A DNA stretch of 64,000 nucleotides. Source: DATKNA01 sp963755755 (lineage in GTDB: Bacteria; Actinomycetota; Actinomycetes; Actinomycetales; Kineosporiaceae). The notes beneath the pieces are model-generated. The model was not told the DNA's origin, ran no database searches, and saw only the letters and a program-made list of their open reading frames with translations. The stretch is from contig CAVWLJ010000005.1 in assembly GCA_963755755.1 (NCBI GenBank), forward strand, positions 1 to 64,000. The letters are read 5' to 3'. Positions 45,274 through 54,697 of this stretch are shown piece by piece (the stretch's first letter is position 1; each line of letters opens with the position of its first letter). A program made the position numbers and the translations under genes.

Positions 45274-46336
45274 TCAGACGCCCGAGTAGCTGTGGAAGCC
45301 CACGAAGAAGACGTTGACGACGAGGAAGTTGAACAGCAGGCAGGCGTAGCCGGCGATGGCGAACCACGCGGCCCGCCGGCCGTCCCAGCCGCGGGTCGAG
45401 CGCGCGTGCAGATAGCCCGCGTAGACGACCCAGATGATGAAGGACCAGACCTCCTTGGGGTCCCAGTTCCAGTAGCGGCCCCAGGCGTGCTCCGCCCAGA
45501 TCGCGCCGGCGATCACCGTGAAGGTCCACAGCGGGAACGCCACCACGTGCAGCCGGTACGCGGACCGCTCCAGCTCGACCGATGACGGGAGGGCGTCCAT
45601 GAACCGGCCGCGGGCGGGCTCACGACCGGCGGCGCGAGCCGCCTCGCGCCGGCCCTGCACCAGCTGCAGGACGCTCGTGGAGAACCCGAGCGTGAACAGC
45701 GCGGACGCGACGAACGCCACCGTGACGTGGATGAGCAGCCAATAGCTCTGCAGGGCCGGGACGAGCTGCGCCGACGGCGTGTACAGCACCGTGACGGCCA
45801 GCCCGAGCGTGAGCAGCACCGGACCGACGACGAACGTGCCGAGGTAGCGGATGTCGCGGCGCTGCAGCACGACGAGGAACGCACCGGTGACGACGACGGC
45901 CCCGGCGGTGCAGAACTCGTACATGTTGCCCCAGGGCGCGCGGCCGGCCGACACGCCGCGGGTGACGACCGCGCCGAGGTGGAGCAGGAAGGCCAGCCAG
46001 GTCAGCGAGACCGCGATGCCGCCGGCGTTCGCCCACCGCCGCCGGGCCATAGCCCCCGGGTCGCCCCCGGCGTCCGTGCCGTCCGTGCCGTCCGTGCCGT
46101 CCGCCCGGGGGAGCGGAGGGCCGGTCCTGGACGTCCACCGCCCCTGCCGCTCCGGCCGCGACGACGGCGGGTCGCGCCGCGCCGCGGGGGGCCGCGACCG
46201 GGGCCGGTCGTGCGGCGGCTCCGCGCCCGGCGAGGTCGAGGGCGAAGGCGCCGAGCGCCGCGGTGTAGACGGTCATCGCCGAGTACACGAGAAGGTTGCT
46301 CGTACTCGCCAGGGTCTCCTCGACGGCCACGGTCAC
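45274..46336 (-). CDS. ccsB: CcsB/ResC cytochrome c biogenesis protein (one frameshift)
   Basis: CcsB forms the haem export and attachment complex of system II cytochrome c maturation with ResB. GTG 46336 overlaps the resB stop (GTGA) and opens VEETLASTSNLLVYSAMTVY. A slip near 46,080 falls at a tandem 9-base repeat. The main part continues with WLAFLLHLGAVVTRGVSAGR, PWGNMYEFCTAGAVVVTGAF and the haem-binding WWD motif (AWGRYWNWDPKEVWSFIIWV). It ends in VNVFFVGFHSYSGV. Conserved His residues flank the WWD segment (HVTVAF and YLHARST). Total length is near 350 residues. Confidence 0.93.
46071..46100. repeat. Tandem 9-base repeat in ccsB
   Basis: Three to four copies of CCGTCCGTG encode an Asp-Gly-Thr repeat in the linker after the first helix. 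Its position coincides with the frameshift in ccsB, so the copy number may be misassembled. Confidence 0.75.
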
Positions 46337-48087
46337 TCCTGCTCGACGTGCTGGGATTGCTGCCGCCCGGCGGGCGGTTCGGGTTCCTGCTCGACGTGCT
46401 GTGGTTGCTGCCGCCTGGCGGGCGGTCCGGGTTGCTGCTCGACTCCCGGGACGGTCGCCATCAGCGACCGCACCTCCTCCGGGAGCCCCGCGTCCTCACC
46501 GCGGGACAGGCCCGCGGCCTCGACCACCGTACGGCCCTCGCCGTCGCCGGACACCCTGACCCAGAGGCGGCGGCGGCGGACGAACAGCGAGGCGGTGACG
46601 CCGGCGAGCGCGGCGAGGGCCGCGCCGAGCACCCACAGCTTCGAGGGGTCGTACCGCACGTCGAGCACGGCGTACCGCTTCAGCCCGTCGAAGGTCACGG
46701 TGCCGGCGCCGTCGGGGAGCGTCACGGTCGCGCCGGGCTCGATGAGCAGGTTGAGGGGCTGGCCGTCCGGCTTCGTCAGCTGCGTCAGACGGGTCGTGTC
46801 GAGCGCGTACACCGACTGGGGGACGCCGTTCGTCGAGAGCGCGTCCTGGCCGGGCTTCGAGACGTACACGGTGACGGCCAGCCGCGGGCTCAGGCTGTCC
46901 GGGAAGAGGGAGGAGGGCCCCTGCTGCGGGTCGAGGTAGTAGGTCGGCAGGAAGAACCCGGTGATCGCGATCTGCCGGGGCGCCGCGTAGGGGACCTTGA
47001 CGACGCCTACCGACTTGTAGTTCGCGCCGTTCGCGAGGAACGGGACGTCGCGGCTCAACGCCACCTTGCCGTCGCCGCCCCGGATCGTCAGGTGCGGCGC
47101 GTAGCCGTTGCCGACGAGGAACGCGCGCACGCCGCCGGCGTCCAGGGGGTTGTTCGGGCTCACCGTGACATGACGGGCGGCGTCGCCCGGCGCGTCGACG
47201 ACGGTCATGTCGGCGTCGAACAGGCGGGGCGCGCCGAACTGGCTGCTGCCGGCGTCCGACTGCTGGTCGTCGAACCGGACCCGCATCCGGTCCAGGGTCA
47301 ACGAGAACGGCGCGAGGGAGCCGGTGTCGACCCGGGAGCCGGCGTTGAAGCTGTCGTAGTAGGGGACGGCGTTGGAGAACGACTGCCCCTCGACGACGAG
47401 CACCTGGCCGGAGTACCCGAACAGGGAGCCGGCGGCGACCGCCGCGAGCAGCGCGAGCAGCGCCAGGTGGAACACGAGGTTGCCGGTCTCGCCGAGGTAG
47501 CCGCGCTCCGCCGAGACACTGAGCGCGGAGGCGCCCGGGTCGTCGTACCGGGCGATCCGGTAGCGCCGTCGCCGCAGTGTCCGCACGAGCGCGTCGAGGG
47601 TCTCCTGGGGCGGCGCGTCCACCGTCTCGCGGACGTGCCCGGGCAGCCGCTCCAGCCGCCGGGGGGTCCGTGGCGGCACGGCCCGCACGGCGCGCAGGTG
47701 CGCGCGGCTGCGCGGCAGCACGCAGCCCACCAGCGAGACGAACAGCAGCAGGTAGATCGCGGAGAACCAGACCGACGAGTAGACGTCGAAGAAGCCGAGC
47801 CGGTCGAGCAGGCCCGCGTAGCCGGGGTGCTCGTCCATGTACTGCTGCACCAGCACCGGGTTGATGCGCCGCTGCGGGAAGACCGAACCGGGCACCGCCG
47901 CCACCGCGAGCAGCAGGAGCAGCAGGAGAGCCGTCCGCATGCTCGTCAGCTGGCGCCAGGCCCAGCGGAGCAGCCCCACCGTGCCGAGCTTCGGCAGCGT
48001 GACCTCCCCCTCCGGCCCCGGGCGAGCGCCCTCGGGTTCCTCCGGAGGGCGGCCGGCGGGGTCGGTCGTCGAGATCAGGTCGGCCAT
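46333..48087 (-). CDS. resB: ResB cytochrome c biogenesis protein with duplicated C-terminal tail
   Basis: ResB is the partner of CcsB and holds haem and the apocytochrome outside the membrane. ATG 48087 gives 584 residues in one frame. Helices include MRTALLLLLLLAVAAVPGSV, VWFSAIYLLLFVSLVGCVLP and NLVFHLALLALLAAVAAGSL. The large outer domain has GQVLVVEGQSFSNAVPYYDS and GVVKVPYAAPRQIAITGFFL, and the last helix is SKLWVLGAALAALAGVTASL. The C-terminus carries two near-copies of a 15-residue unit (ARRQQPQHVEQE, then AGRQQSQHVEQE), absent from typical ResB. Start and stop overlap the ccdA and ccsB genes by a few bases, so the order is tlpA-ccdA-resB-ccsB in one operon. Confidence 0.93.
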   Translation of the reverse strand: MADLISTTDPAGRPPEEPEGARPGPEGEVTLPKLGTVGLLRWAWRQLTSMRTALLLLLLLAVAAVPGSVFPQRRINPVLVQQYMDEHPGYAGLLDRLGFFDVYSSVWFSAIYLLLFVSLVGCVLPRSRAHLRAVRAVPPRTPRRLERLPGHVRETVDAPPQETLDALVRTLRRRRYRIARYDDPGASALSVSAERGYLGETGNLVFHLALLALLAAVAAGSLFGYSGQVLVVEGQSFSNAVPYYDSFNAGSRVDTGSLAPFSLTLDRMRVRFDDQQSDAGSSQFGAPRLFDADMTVVDAPGDAARHVTVSPNNPLDAGGVRAFLVGNGYAPHLTIRGGDGKVALSRDVPFLANGANYKSVGVVKVPYAAPRQIAITGFFLPTYYLDPQQGPSSLFPDSLSPRLAVTVYVSKPGQDALSTNGVPQSVYALDTTRLTQLTKPDGQPLNLLIEPGATVTLPDGAGTVTFDGLKRYAVLDVRYDPSKLWVLGAALAALAGVTASLFVRRRRLWVRVSGDGEGRTVVEAAGLSRGEDAGLPEEVRSLMATVPGVEQQPGPPARRQQPQHVEQEPEPPAGRQQSQHVEQE

Positions 48088-48854
48088 CAGATCACCGGGT
48101 CGAATCCGGTGATGGCGCCCTGCAGGTGCGTCATCAGCGAGAACCAGGCGCCGGTGGCGAGCAGGACGCCGACCCCGACGAGGAGTGCGCCGCCGAGCCG
48201 GGTGACCAGGACGCGGTGCCGGCGGACGGCGGCGAACGCGCCGAGCGCGCGGCGGTAGGCGAGGGCGGCGAGCAGGAACGGGACGCCGAGGCCGAGGCAG
48301 TAGGCGGTCGCGAGCAGCGCGCCCCGGCCGGGGTTGCCGCCGATGCCCGCGAGCGCCTCGACGGCGGCGAGCGTCGGACCGGTGCACGCCGTCCAGCCGA
48401 ACCCGAACGCGGCGCCGAGCAGCGGGGCGCCGGCCAGGCCCGCGGCAGGGCGGACGTCGAACCGCCGCTCACCGGCCAGGCCGGGCAGGACGCCGAGGTA
48501 CACCAGGCCGAGGACGAGGGTGACGACGCCGAGGACGCGGGCGAAGCCGACGCTGTGCTCCTGCAACGACCGGCCGAGGGCGCCGGCGGCGAAGCCGAGG
48601 GTCACGTAGACGGCGGTGAAGCCGGCGACGAACAGGGCGGCGCCCGCGAGCATCCGGCCGCGGCGCTGCTGCTCGAGGTCGACGCCGGAGAGTCCGGTCA
48701 CATAGCCCAGGTAGCCGGGCACGAGCGGCAGCACGCACGGGGAGAGGAACGAGACCAGGCCGGCCGCCAGCGCGATGGGCACCGCGAGGAGCAGCGATCC
48801 GTCGATCACGGTCTGACCGACGGAGGTGGCGGACGCGGCGAGGAGCACGGTCAC
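48087..48854 (-). CDS. ccdA: CcdA thiol-disulfide transporter
   Basis: CcdA moves reducing power across the membrane to keep apocytochrome c and TlpA-type proteins reduced. The 255-residue protein has six helices. The redox Cys pair is in LVSFLSPCVLPLVPGYLGYV (helix 1) and GFGWTACTGPTLAAVEA (helix 4). ATG 48854 overlaps the tlpA stop by ATGA, and the stop overlaps the resB start. The frame is intact. A hydrophobic tail, LMTHLQGAITGFDPVI, ends the protein. Confidence 0.95.
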   Translation of the reverse strand: MTVLLAASATSVGQTVIDGSLLLAVPIALAAGLVSFLSPCVLPLVPGYLGYVTGLSGVDLEQQRRGRMLAGAALFVAGFTAVYVTLGFAAGALGRSLQEHSVGFARVLGVVTLVLGLVYLGVLPGLAGERRFDVRPAAGLAGAPLLGAAFGFGWTACTGPTLAAVEALAGIGGNPGRGALLATAYCLGLGVPFLLAALAYRRALGAFAAVRRHRVLVTRLGGALLVGVGVLLATGAWFSLMTHLQGAITGFDPVI

Positions 48855-49465
48855 GACCTCGTCGTCCGCCCGGCGAGCACGTCGTCGACCAGGTCGACGA
48901 CGGTCTGCTTGGTGGTGGCGCCCGTGATGCGGGCGGCGATCCGCCCCTGCGCGTCGAGAACGATCGTGGTCGGGATGGCGCCCGGCGGCACGGCCCCCCG
49001 CAGGGCGAGCAGGGCGTCGGTGCGGGCGTCGAAGAGGCTGGGGTAGGTGATCCGGTACGCGCGCTGGAAGGCGGCCGCGCCGTCCTTGTCACCCTTCTCG
49101 CCGGTGTCGATCCCGAGGAACCGGACCCCCTTCGGCGCCAGCTCGGTGGAGGCCTGCTGCAGCTCCGGCGCCTCCTTCTGACAGGGCGCGCACCAGGATC
49201 CCCAGACGTTGATCACGACCGGGTGACCCTTGAAGTCGGCCAGGCTGATCGGCTTGCCGTCGATCGTCGTGCCCTGCAGCGCGCCCGGCGTGGGGCGCTT
49301 GTCCGGCGCGACGAGCGTGATCGCGTCACCGGTGCCCAGGCCGACGTAGTTCTGCTGGTCCCCGCTGCCACTCGAGCACCCGGCGAGCAGGCCCACGGCG
49401 GCGAGGAGGCCGGCGCCCAGGCCGGCGACGACCCGGGAGGAACGGGCCCCGCGGAGAGCGTTCAT
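48851..49465 (-). CDS. TlpA-like thioredoxin lipoprotein (ResA/CcsX role)
   Basis: A lipoprotein signal (VVAGLGAGLLAAVGLLAGC) anchors this 204-residue thioredoxin outside the membrane. There it probably reduces the haem-binding cysteines of apocytochrome c, taking electrons from CcdA. The active site is NVWGSWCAPCQKEAPELQQA (CxxC), followed by GVRFLGIDTGEKGDKDGAAA and the cis-Pro loop AVPPGAIPTTIVLDAQGRIA. ATG 49465 overlaps the stop of the phosphatase gene by four bases. Mycobacterium tuberculosis Rv0526 is the positional equivalent. Confidence 0.93.
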   Translation of the reverse strand: MNALRGARSSRVVAGLGAGLLAAVGLLAGCSSGSGDQQNYVGLGTGDAITLVAPDKRPTPGALQGTTIDGKPISLADFKGHPVVINVWGSWCAPCQKEAPELQQASTELAPKGVRFLGIDTGEKGDKDGAAAFQRAYRITYPSLFDARTDALLALRGAVPPGAIPTTIVLDAQGRIAARITGATTKQTVVDLVDDVLAGRTTRS

Positions 49466-50103
49466 GCGCCGGCCAGCCGGTTGGCCTGCGGTAGCAGGTC
49501 GGCGGCGGGTTCGGTGTACGCGATGGACACCAGCCGATCCTCCTCGTAGGTGAACGAGGTGACGGAGGCCAGGCTGCACTGGCGACGACGCGGGTCGTGC
49601 CAGAGGTGGCGGTGCTCGGCGGAGAGCCGGGCGACCCAGATGGGCAGCTGGTGGCTGACGAGCACCGTCTCGTGGCCGCGCGCGGCCTCACGGGCCACCT
49701 CGGTGGCGGCGTGCATGCGCAGCGCCACCCGGGAGTAGGGCTCCCCCCAGGAGGGCCGGAACGGGTTGGTCAGGTACCGCCAGTTCCGGGGGTCCTTGAG
49801 GACCCCGTCCCCCACACCGACGGCGCTCCCCTCGAAGACGTTCTCCGACTCGATCAGCCGGTCGTCCTGCTGCACGTCGAGGCCGAACTTCTCCGCCACG
49901 GGTGTCGCCGTCTGGCGTGCACGCTCGAGCGGCGACGAGACGACCCGCACGATGTCGCGGTGGGCGAAGAACTCGGCGGCCCGCACGGCCATCCGCTCGC
50001 CGAGTTCGGACAGCCGGTAGCCGGGCAACCGCCCGTAGAGCAGCTTCTCCGGGTTGTGCACCTCGCCGTGCCGGAGCAGGTGGACGACCGTCCGCTCGCT
50101 CAC
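49462..50103 (-). CDS. Histidine phosphatase family protein
   Basis: The phosphohistidine motif RHG is in VVHLLRHGEVHNPEKLLYGR, and VRVVSSPLERARQTATPVAE and ETVLVSHQLPIWVARLSAEH complete the active site. The 213 residues are normal for the phosphoglycerate-mutase-like superfamily; the substrate is unknown. The start is GTG 50103, and both ends overlap neighbours (GTGA with hemL, ATGA with tlpA). Rv0525 occupies the same place between hemL and tlpA in mycobacteria. Confidence 0.92.
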   Translation of the reverse strand: MSERTVVHLLRHGEVHNPEKLLYGRLPGYRLSELGERMAVRAAEFFAHRDIVRVVSSPLERARQTATPVAEKFGLDVQQDDRLIESENVFEGSAVGVGDGVLKDPRNWRYLTNPFRPSWGEPYSRVALRMHAATEVAREAARGHETVLVSHQLPIWVARLSAEHRHLWHDPRRRQCSLASVTSFTYEEDRLVSIAYTEPAADLLPQANRLAGA

Positions 50104-51476
50104 GTCTCACCTCCGGCCGCGGCCGCCGCTGCCGCCGCCGCGGCGGGCAGGGCGTCGGCGACGCGGTCGAGCGCGGCGTCGTCGTGCGCGGCGGAGAGGA
50201 ACCAGGCCTCGAACGCGCTCGGCGGCAGGTAGACGCCGCGGTCGAGCAGAGCGTGGAAGAACGCACGGAAGGCGGCGAGGTCCTGCCGGCGGGCGTCGTC
50301 GTAGCCGAGGACCGGGGTGGGCTCCCCCGCCGAGAAGAACACACTGAACATCGACCCGGCGAACTGCACGACGTGCGGGACGCCGGCGGCCGTCAGGGCC
50401 GCGCCGGCGACGTCGGCCAGGCGGTGGGCCGCGGCGTCCACGGCCTGGTAGACCTCGGGCGTGCACGCGCGGAGGGTCGCCAGGCCCGCGGCGGTCGCGA
50501 CGGGGTTCCCGGAGAGCGTGCCGGCCTGGTAGACGGGGCCCTCCGGGGCGAGCGCGGCCATGACGTCGGCGCGGCCGCCGAACGCGGCCGCGGGGAAGCC
50601 GCCACCCATGACCTTGCCGAAGGTGAAGAGGTCAGGCACGACGCCCTCGAGCCCGAACCAGCCCGCTGCGGAGACGCGGAACCCGGTCATGACCTCGTCG
50701 CTGATCAGCAGGGCACCGTGCTCGGTCGTGATGCGGCGCAGCGCTTCGGTGAAACCGGGCTGCGGCGGGACGACGCCCATGTTCCCCGCAGCTGCCTCGG
50801 TGATGACGCAGGCGATCCGGTCGCCGTGCTCGGCGAACGCCGCCTCGACGGCGGCGACGTCGTTGTAGGGCAGGACGAGGGTGTCCGCCGCGGCGGCACC
50901 GGTGACGCCGGGAGTGTCGGGGAGGGCGAAGGTGGCGACGCCGCTCCCGGCGGACGCCAGCAGTGCGTCGACGTGCCCGTGGTAGTGCCCGGCGAACTTG
51001 ACGACGGCCGGGCGCCCGGTGAAGCCGCGCGCGAGCCGGACGGCGCTCATCGTCGCCTCGGTGCCGGAGTTGACCAGGCGGACGCGCTCGACGGGCGCGA
51101 CCCGGGAGACGATCTCCTCGGCGAGCAGGACCTCGTTCTCGGTCGGCGTCCCGAAGGAGAAGCCCGCCTCGGCGGCGGCGCGGACCGCCTCGACCACCGG
51201 CTCGTGTGCATGACCGAGGATCATCGGGCCCCAGGAGCAGACGAGGTCGACGTACTCGCGGCCGTCGGCGTCGTACAGGTACGGACCCCGGCCCCGGGCC
51301 ATGAACCGCGGCGTGCCGCCCACCGCCCGGAACGCCCGCACCGGCGAGTTCACCCCGCCCGGCGTCACGGCCCGGGCCCGCTCGAACAGGACGGCGGAGG
51401 CGGGGGCGTCGTCCGGGTACGGGAGGCGCGGGTTCGGCTCACCAGCCGGGGCGTCCACCGCGGGGCTGGAACTCAC
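50100..51476 (-). CDS. hemL: HemL, glutamate-1-semialdehyde 2,1-aminomutase
   Basis: HemL makes 5-aminolevulinate from the product of HemA using pyridoxal phosphate. GTG 51476 is chosen because DAPASAVLFERARAVTPGGV is the usual beginning. RLVNSGTEATMSAVRLARGF, FAGHYHGHVDALLASAGSG, SDEVMTGFRVSAAGWF and the Lys motif DLFTFGKVMGGGFPAAAFGG are all present. A run of alanines near the C-terminus is encoded by GCC/GCG repeats. The frame is intact at about 458 residues. It lies 79 bases after the MarR gene on the same strand and heads the tlpA-ccdA-resB-ccsB run. Confidence 0.95.
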   Translation of the reverse strand: MSSSPAVDAPAGEPNPRLPYPDDAPASAVLFERARAVTPGGVNSPVRAFRAVGGTPRFMARGRGPYLYDADGREYVDLVCSWGPMILGHAHEPVVEAVRAAAEAGFSFGTPTENEVLLAEEIVSRVAPVERVRLVNSGTEATMSAVRLARGFTGRPAVVKFAGHYHGHVDALLASAGSGVATFALPDTPGVTGAAAADTLVLPYNDVAAVEAAFAEHGDRIACVITEAAAGNMGVVPPQPGFTEALRRITTEHGALLISDEVMTGFRVSAAGWFGLEGVVPDLFTFGKVMGGGFPAAAFGGRADVMAALAPEGPVYQAGTLSGNPVATAAGLATLRACTPEVYQAVDAAAHRLADVAGAALTAAGVPHVVQFAGSMFSVFFSAGEPTPVLGYDDARRQDLAAFRAFFHALLDRGVYLPPSAFEAWFLSAAHDDAALDRVADALPAAAAAAAAAAGGET

Positions 51477-51555
51477 GGAGCCAGTGTTGCAAGCCCGGCT
51501 GTGCATCGCGCGATCGGCCCTGAGCCCACGGGGGAGCGCGACGAGGTTGCCCGCA

Positions 51556-52032
51556 TCACGCCCGGCCGAAGGCTTCGCGGATCTTCCGCAGCGCCACGCC
51601 CAGGGATTCGACCTCGCTCCCGGACAGCGGGTCGAACATCGCCCGGCGCACGCTCTCGACGTGGCCGGGAGCCGCGGCCTCGAGCTCGGCGAACCCGGCG
51701 TCGGTCAGCACGCAGAGCACGCCGCGGCCGTCGTCCGCGCAGGCCTCGCGGTGCACGTGGCCGCGCTCCTCCATGCGGCCCACGGTGTGCGTGATCCGGC
51801 TGCGCGAGCTCAGCACCCGGTCGGCGAGCTCGGACATCCGCAGCCGGCGGTCCGGGGCCTCGGACAGCGCGACGAGGATCTCGTACTCGGGCAGCGACAT
51901 GCCGCTCTCGTCGGAGAGCTGACGGTTCATCTGGTCCGACATGAGCCGGGACACGTCGAGGAACGCGCGCCAGACGCTCTGCTCCTCGGGCGACAGCCAG
52001 CGCACGTCCGTGGCCGCGGTCGTGGTCGTCAT
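51556..52032 (-). CDS. MarR-family regulator
   Basis: ATG 52032 overlaps the hemB stop by four bases, deciding the start over a longer frame. The winged helix is SLPEYEILVALSEAPDRRLR, MSELADRVLSSRSRITHTVG and RMEERGHVHREACADDGRGV, with helical flanks for dimerisation. At 158 residues it is normal. Because it is translationally coupled to hemB and precedes hemL, it may sense a haem-related or redox signal; this is inference from position only. No operator was identified. Confidence 0.9.
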   Translation of the reverse strand: MTTTTAATDVRWLSPEEQSVWRAFLDVSRLMSDQMNRQLSDESGMSLPEYEILVALSEAPDRRLRMSELADRVLSSRSRITHTVGRMEERGHVHREACADDGRGVLCVLTDAGFAELEAAAPGHVESVRRAMFDPLSGSEVESLGVALRKIREAFGRA

Positions 52033-53013
52033 CTCCGCAGCCACTCGGCCACCTCCGCCGCCCAGTACGTGAGAAGGATCGAGGCACCCGCGCGACGGAT
52101 GGAGGTCAGCGTCTCGAGCACGGTCCGCTCGCGGTCGATCCAGCCGCGGGCCGCGGCCGCCTCGATCATCGCGTACTCCCCCGACACCTGGTAGGCCGCC
52201 ACCGGCACGTCGACCGATGCGGCGACCGCCGCCACGACGTCGAGGTAGCCCAGCGCCGGCTTGACCATGACCATGTCCGCGCCTTCGGCCACGTCCAGTG
52301 CGACTTCGCGCAGCGCCTCGCGCCCGTTCGCCGGGTCCTGCTGGTAGGTCCGGCGGTCGCCTTCCAGCGAGGACTCGACGGCATCACGGAACGGCCCGAA
52401 GAACGCCGAGGCGTACTTGGCGGCGTAGGCGAGGATCGCGACGTCGGCGCGTCCCGGCGGCGTCGAGCCCGGCCCGCACCGCGCCGACCTGCCCGTCCAT
52501 CATCCCGCTCGTGCCGACCACGTGGGCCCCCGCCTCGGCGAGCGCCACGCCCATGTCGGCGTAGCGGACGAGCGTCGCGTCGTTGTCGACGGACCCGTCC
52601 GGCGCGAGGACGCCGCAGTGCCCGTGGTCCGTGAACTCGTCCAGGCAGAGGTCCGCCATGACGACGAGCTCGTCGCCCACCTCGCCCCGAGCGTCCCGGA
52701 CGGCCACGTTGAGCACGCCCTCGGGGTCGGTCGCCCCGGAACCGACGGCGTCCTTGGCTCTCGGGATCCCGAAGAGCATGACGCCGCCGAGGCCCAGCCC
52801 GGCGGCCTCGGCGCACGCCTTCCGCAGGGAGTCACGGCTGTGCTGGACGACGCCGGGCATGGAGGCCACCTGCGCCGGCTCCGAGGCCCCCTCCTTGACG
52901 AACATCGGGAGCACGAGTTCGGCCGGGTGCAGCCGCTGCTCGGCCACGAGCCGGCGGATCGCCGGGTTCCCGCGCAGGCGCCGCGGACGTGCGACGGGGA
53001 ACGCGGCGCTCAC
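52029..53013 (-). CDS. hemB: HemB, porphobilinogen synthase (one frameshift)
   Basis: HemB condenses two 5-aminolevulinates. GTG 53013 begins VSAAFPVARPRRLRGNPAIR, then LHPAELVLPMFVKEGASEPA. The metal-binding loop is VMADLCLDEFTDHGHCGVLA, with Cys at the first and third positions and Asp in place of the middle Cys of the Zn-type site. A slip near 52,460 falls in a G/C run. The frame then continues with YAAKYASAFFGPFRDAVESS and the Schiff-base Lys in GADMVMVKPALGYLDVVAA, ending EVAEWLRR. About 327 residues is normal. The gene starts 53 bases after hemD. Confidence 0.92.
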
Positions 53014-53065
53014 GTGGCCGTCCCCTTCCGCCCGGCCGAACCCTGGGTGCGCCGGCACCTGGCAC

Positions 53066-54697
53066 TCACTTGGCGCTCCTGCGAGCAGCGCCCTTGCGCT
53101 GGCTGGGCCGCACCACCGGCTCGCCCGCCTCGAGCGCCGACAGCCGCAGCCCGGTGCCGTAGTCCGCGAGCGCGCGGACCAGCGCCTCGACGCTGGGTTC
53201 CGGCGCGAGGACGTCGACCCGCAGCCCGTGCTCCTCCGCGGTCTTCGCCGTCTGCGGGCCGATGCACGCGACCACCGTCGTCGAGTGCGGCTTGCCCGCG
53301 ATCCCGACGAGGTTCCGGACCGTCGAGCTGGAGGTGAAGACGACGGCGTCGAACTTGCCCGACTTGATCGCCTCGCGGACCTCGGCCGGCGGCGGCGCGG
53401 CGCGCACCGTCCGGTAGGCGGTGACGTCGTCGACCTCCCAGCCGCTGGCCTGCAGGCCGGCGACGAGCGTGTCGGTGGCGATGTCGGCGCGGGGCAGGAA
53501 CACCCGGTTGATCGGGTCGAGCACCTCGTCGAAGGGCGGCCAGATCTCCAGCAGGCCCTGCGCCGACTGCTCCTGGTCACCGCTCGGCACGAGGTCGGGC
53601 TCGATACCCCACTCGCGCAGCGCGGCCGCGGTGACGCCGCCGACGGCGGCGACCTTGAGGCCGGCGAACGCCCGGGCGTCGAGGCCGAACTCGGCGAACT
53701 TCTCCCGGATCGCCTTCACGGCGTTGACCGACGTGAAGCCGATCCACTCGTAGCGGCCCGTGACCAGGCCCTTGACCGCCTTCTCGATCTGGTGCGGCGT
53801 CCGCGGCGGCTCTACCGAGATGGTCGGGACGACGTCCGCGACGGCGCCGTGCTCGGCCAGCCGGCCGACCAGCGAACCGGCCTGCTCCTTCGTCCGCGGG
53901 ACGAGCACGCGCCAGCCGAAGAGCGGCTTGTTCTCGAACCACGAGCCGGCCTCGCGGCCGCCGGCGGCCTCGCCGACGACGGCGACGAGCGGAGCCGCGA
54001 GCTTGGCCGCGCCGAGCACGTCGGCGAGCTCGCCGAGCGTGGTCCGCACGGTCCTCTGCTGCACCGTGGTTCCCGACGACGTCACGCTGACCGGGGTCTG
54101 CGGGTCGGCGCCGGCGGCCAGCAGGCCGGTGCCGGCGGCGAGCACGTCCTCGGTGCCGTCGAGCACGACGAGGCTGTCGTCCTTGGCGGCGTACCGGGAC
54201 CAGTCGACGCGGGCGCCGTGCGGGTGCACGACGGAGAACGCGGCGACTCCGGCCGGGGTCAGCGGGACACCCGCGTACGCGGGCACCGCGGTGGCCGCGG
54301 GCACACCGGGGACGACCTCGTAGAGGATGCCGTCCTTGCGGCAGGCCGTGATCTCCTCGGCCAGGCCGGTGAAGGTCGTGGGGTCACCGTCCATGAGCCG
54401 GACGACGCGGCGCCCGGAGCGGGCGGCGCGTACGACGAGCTTGGCGCGATTGGCGCGGGTCATCGGCTGGCCGTCCTCGCCGAAGCTGGCGTCGAGGACC
54501 TCGACGTCGGGCCGGCAGTGGGCTGCGAGCAGGGCCTCACGGCCGGGCTGGTCCGCGACGACGACGTCGGCGGCGGCGAGCCGGTCGACGGCACGAAGCG
54601 TCAGCAGGCCCTCGTCACCGGGGCCGGCACCGACGAACGCGACCTCGCCCAGCCCGGTACTGCGGGCGGCGGTGTCACGGCTACGGGGGGAACTCAC
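53066..54697 (-). CDS. hemD: Fused uroporphyrinogen-III C-methyltransferase / synthase
   Basis: The N-terminal half is a SAM-dependent methyltransferase of the CobA/SumT type: EVAFVGAGPGDEGLLTLRAV, then VVRLMDGDPTTFTGLAEEIT and VVPGVPAATAVPAYAGVPLT. The C-terminal half, from WRVLVPRTKEQAGSLVGRLA, is the HemD uroporphyrinogen-III synthase with WIGFTSVNAVKAIREKFAEF and FDAVVFTSSSTVRNLVGIAG. The fusion is standard in actinobacteria (Rv0511). GTG 54697 overlaps the hemC stop. At 543 residues it is intact. Confidence 0.95.
   Translation of the reverse strand: MSSPRSRDTAARSTGLGEVAFVGAGPGDEGLLTLRAVDRLAAADVVVADQPGREALLAAHCRPDVEVLDASFGEDGQPMTRANRAKLVVRAARSGRRVVRLMDGDPTTFTGLAEEITACRKDGILYEVVPGVPAATAVPAYAGVPLTPAGVAAFSVVHPHGARVDWSRYAAKDDSLVVLDGTEDVLAAGTGLLAAGADPQTPVSVTSSGTTVQQRTVRTTLGELADVLGAAKLAAPLVAVVGEAAGGREAGSWFENKPLFGWRVLVPRTKEQAGSLVGRLAEHGAVADVVPTISVEPPRTPHQIEKAVKGLVTGRYEWIGFTSVNAVKAIREKFAEFGLDARAFAGLKVAAVGGVTAAALREWGIEPDLVPSGDQEQSAQGLLEIWPPFDEVLDPINRVFLPRADIATDTLVAGLQASGWEVDDVTAYRTVRAAPPPAEVREAIKSGKFDAVVFTSSSTVRNLVGIAGKPHSTTVVACIGPQTAKTAEEHGLRVDVLAPEPSVEALVRALADYGTGLRLSALEAGEPVVRPSQRKGAARRSAK

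Noticed and set aside
45727..48258. A plus-strand 843-residue protein opposite resB-ccsB
   Set aside because: It is the antisense shadow of two well-defined genes, with no recognisable motif.
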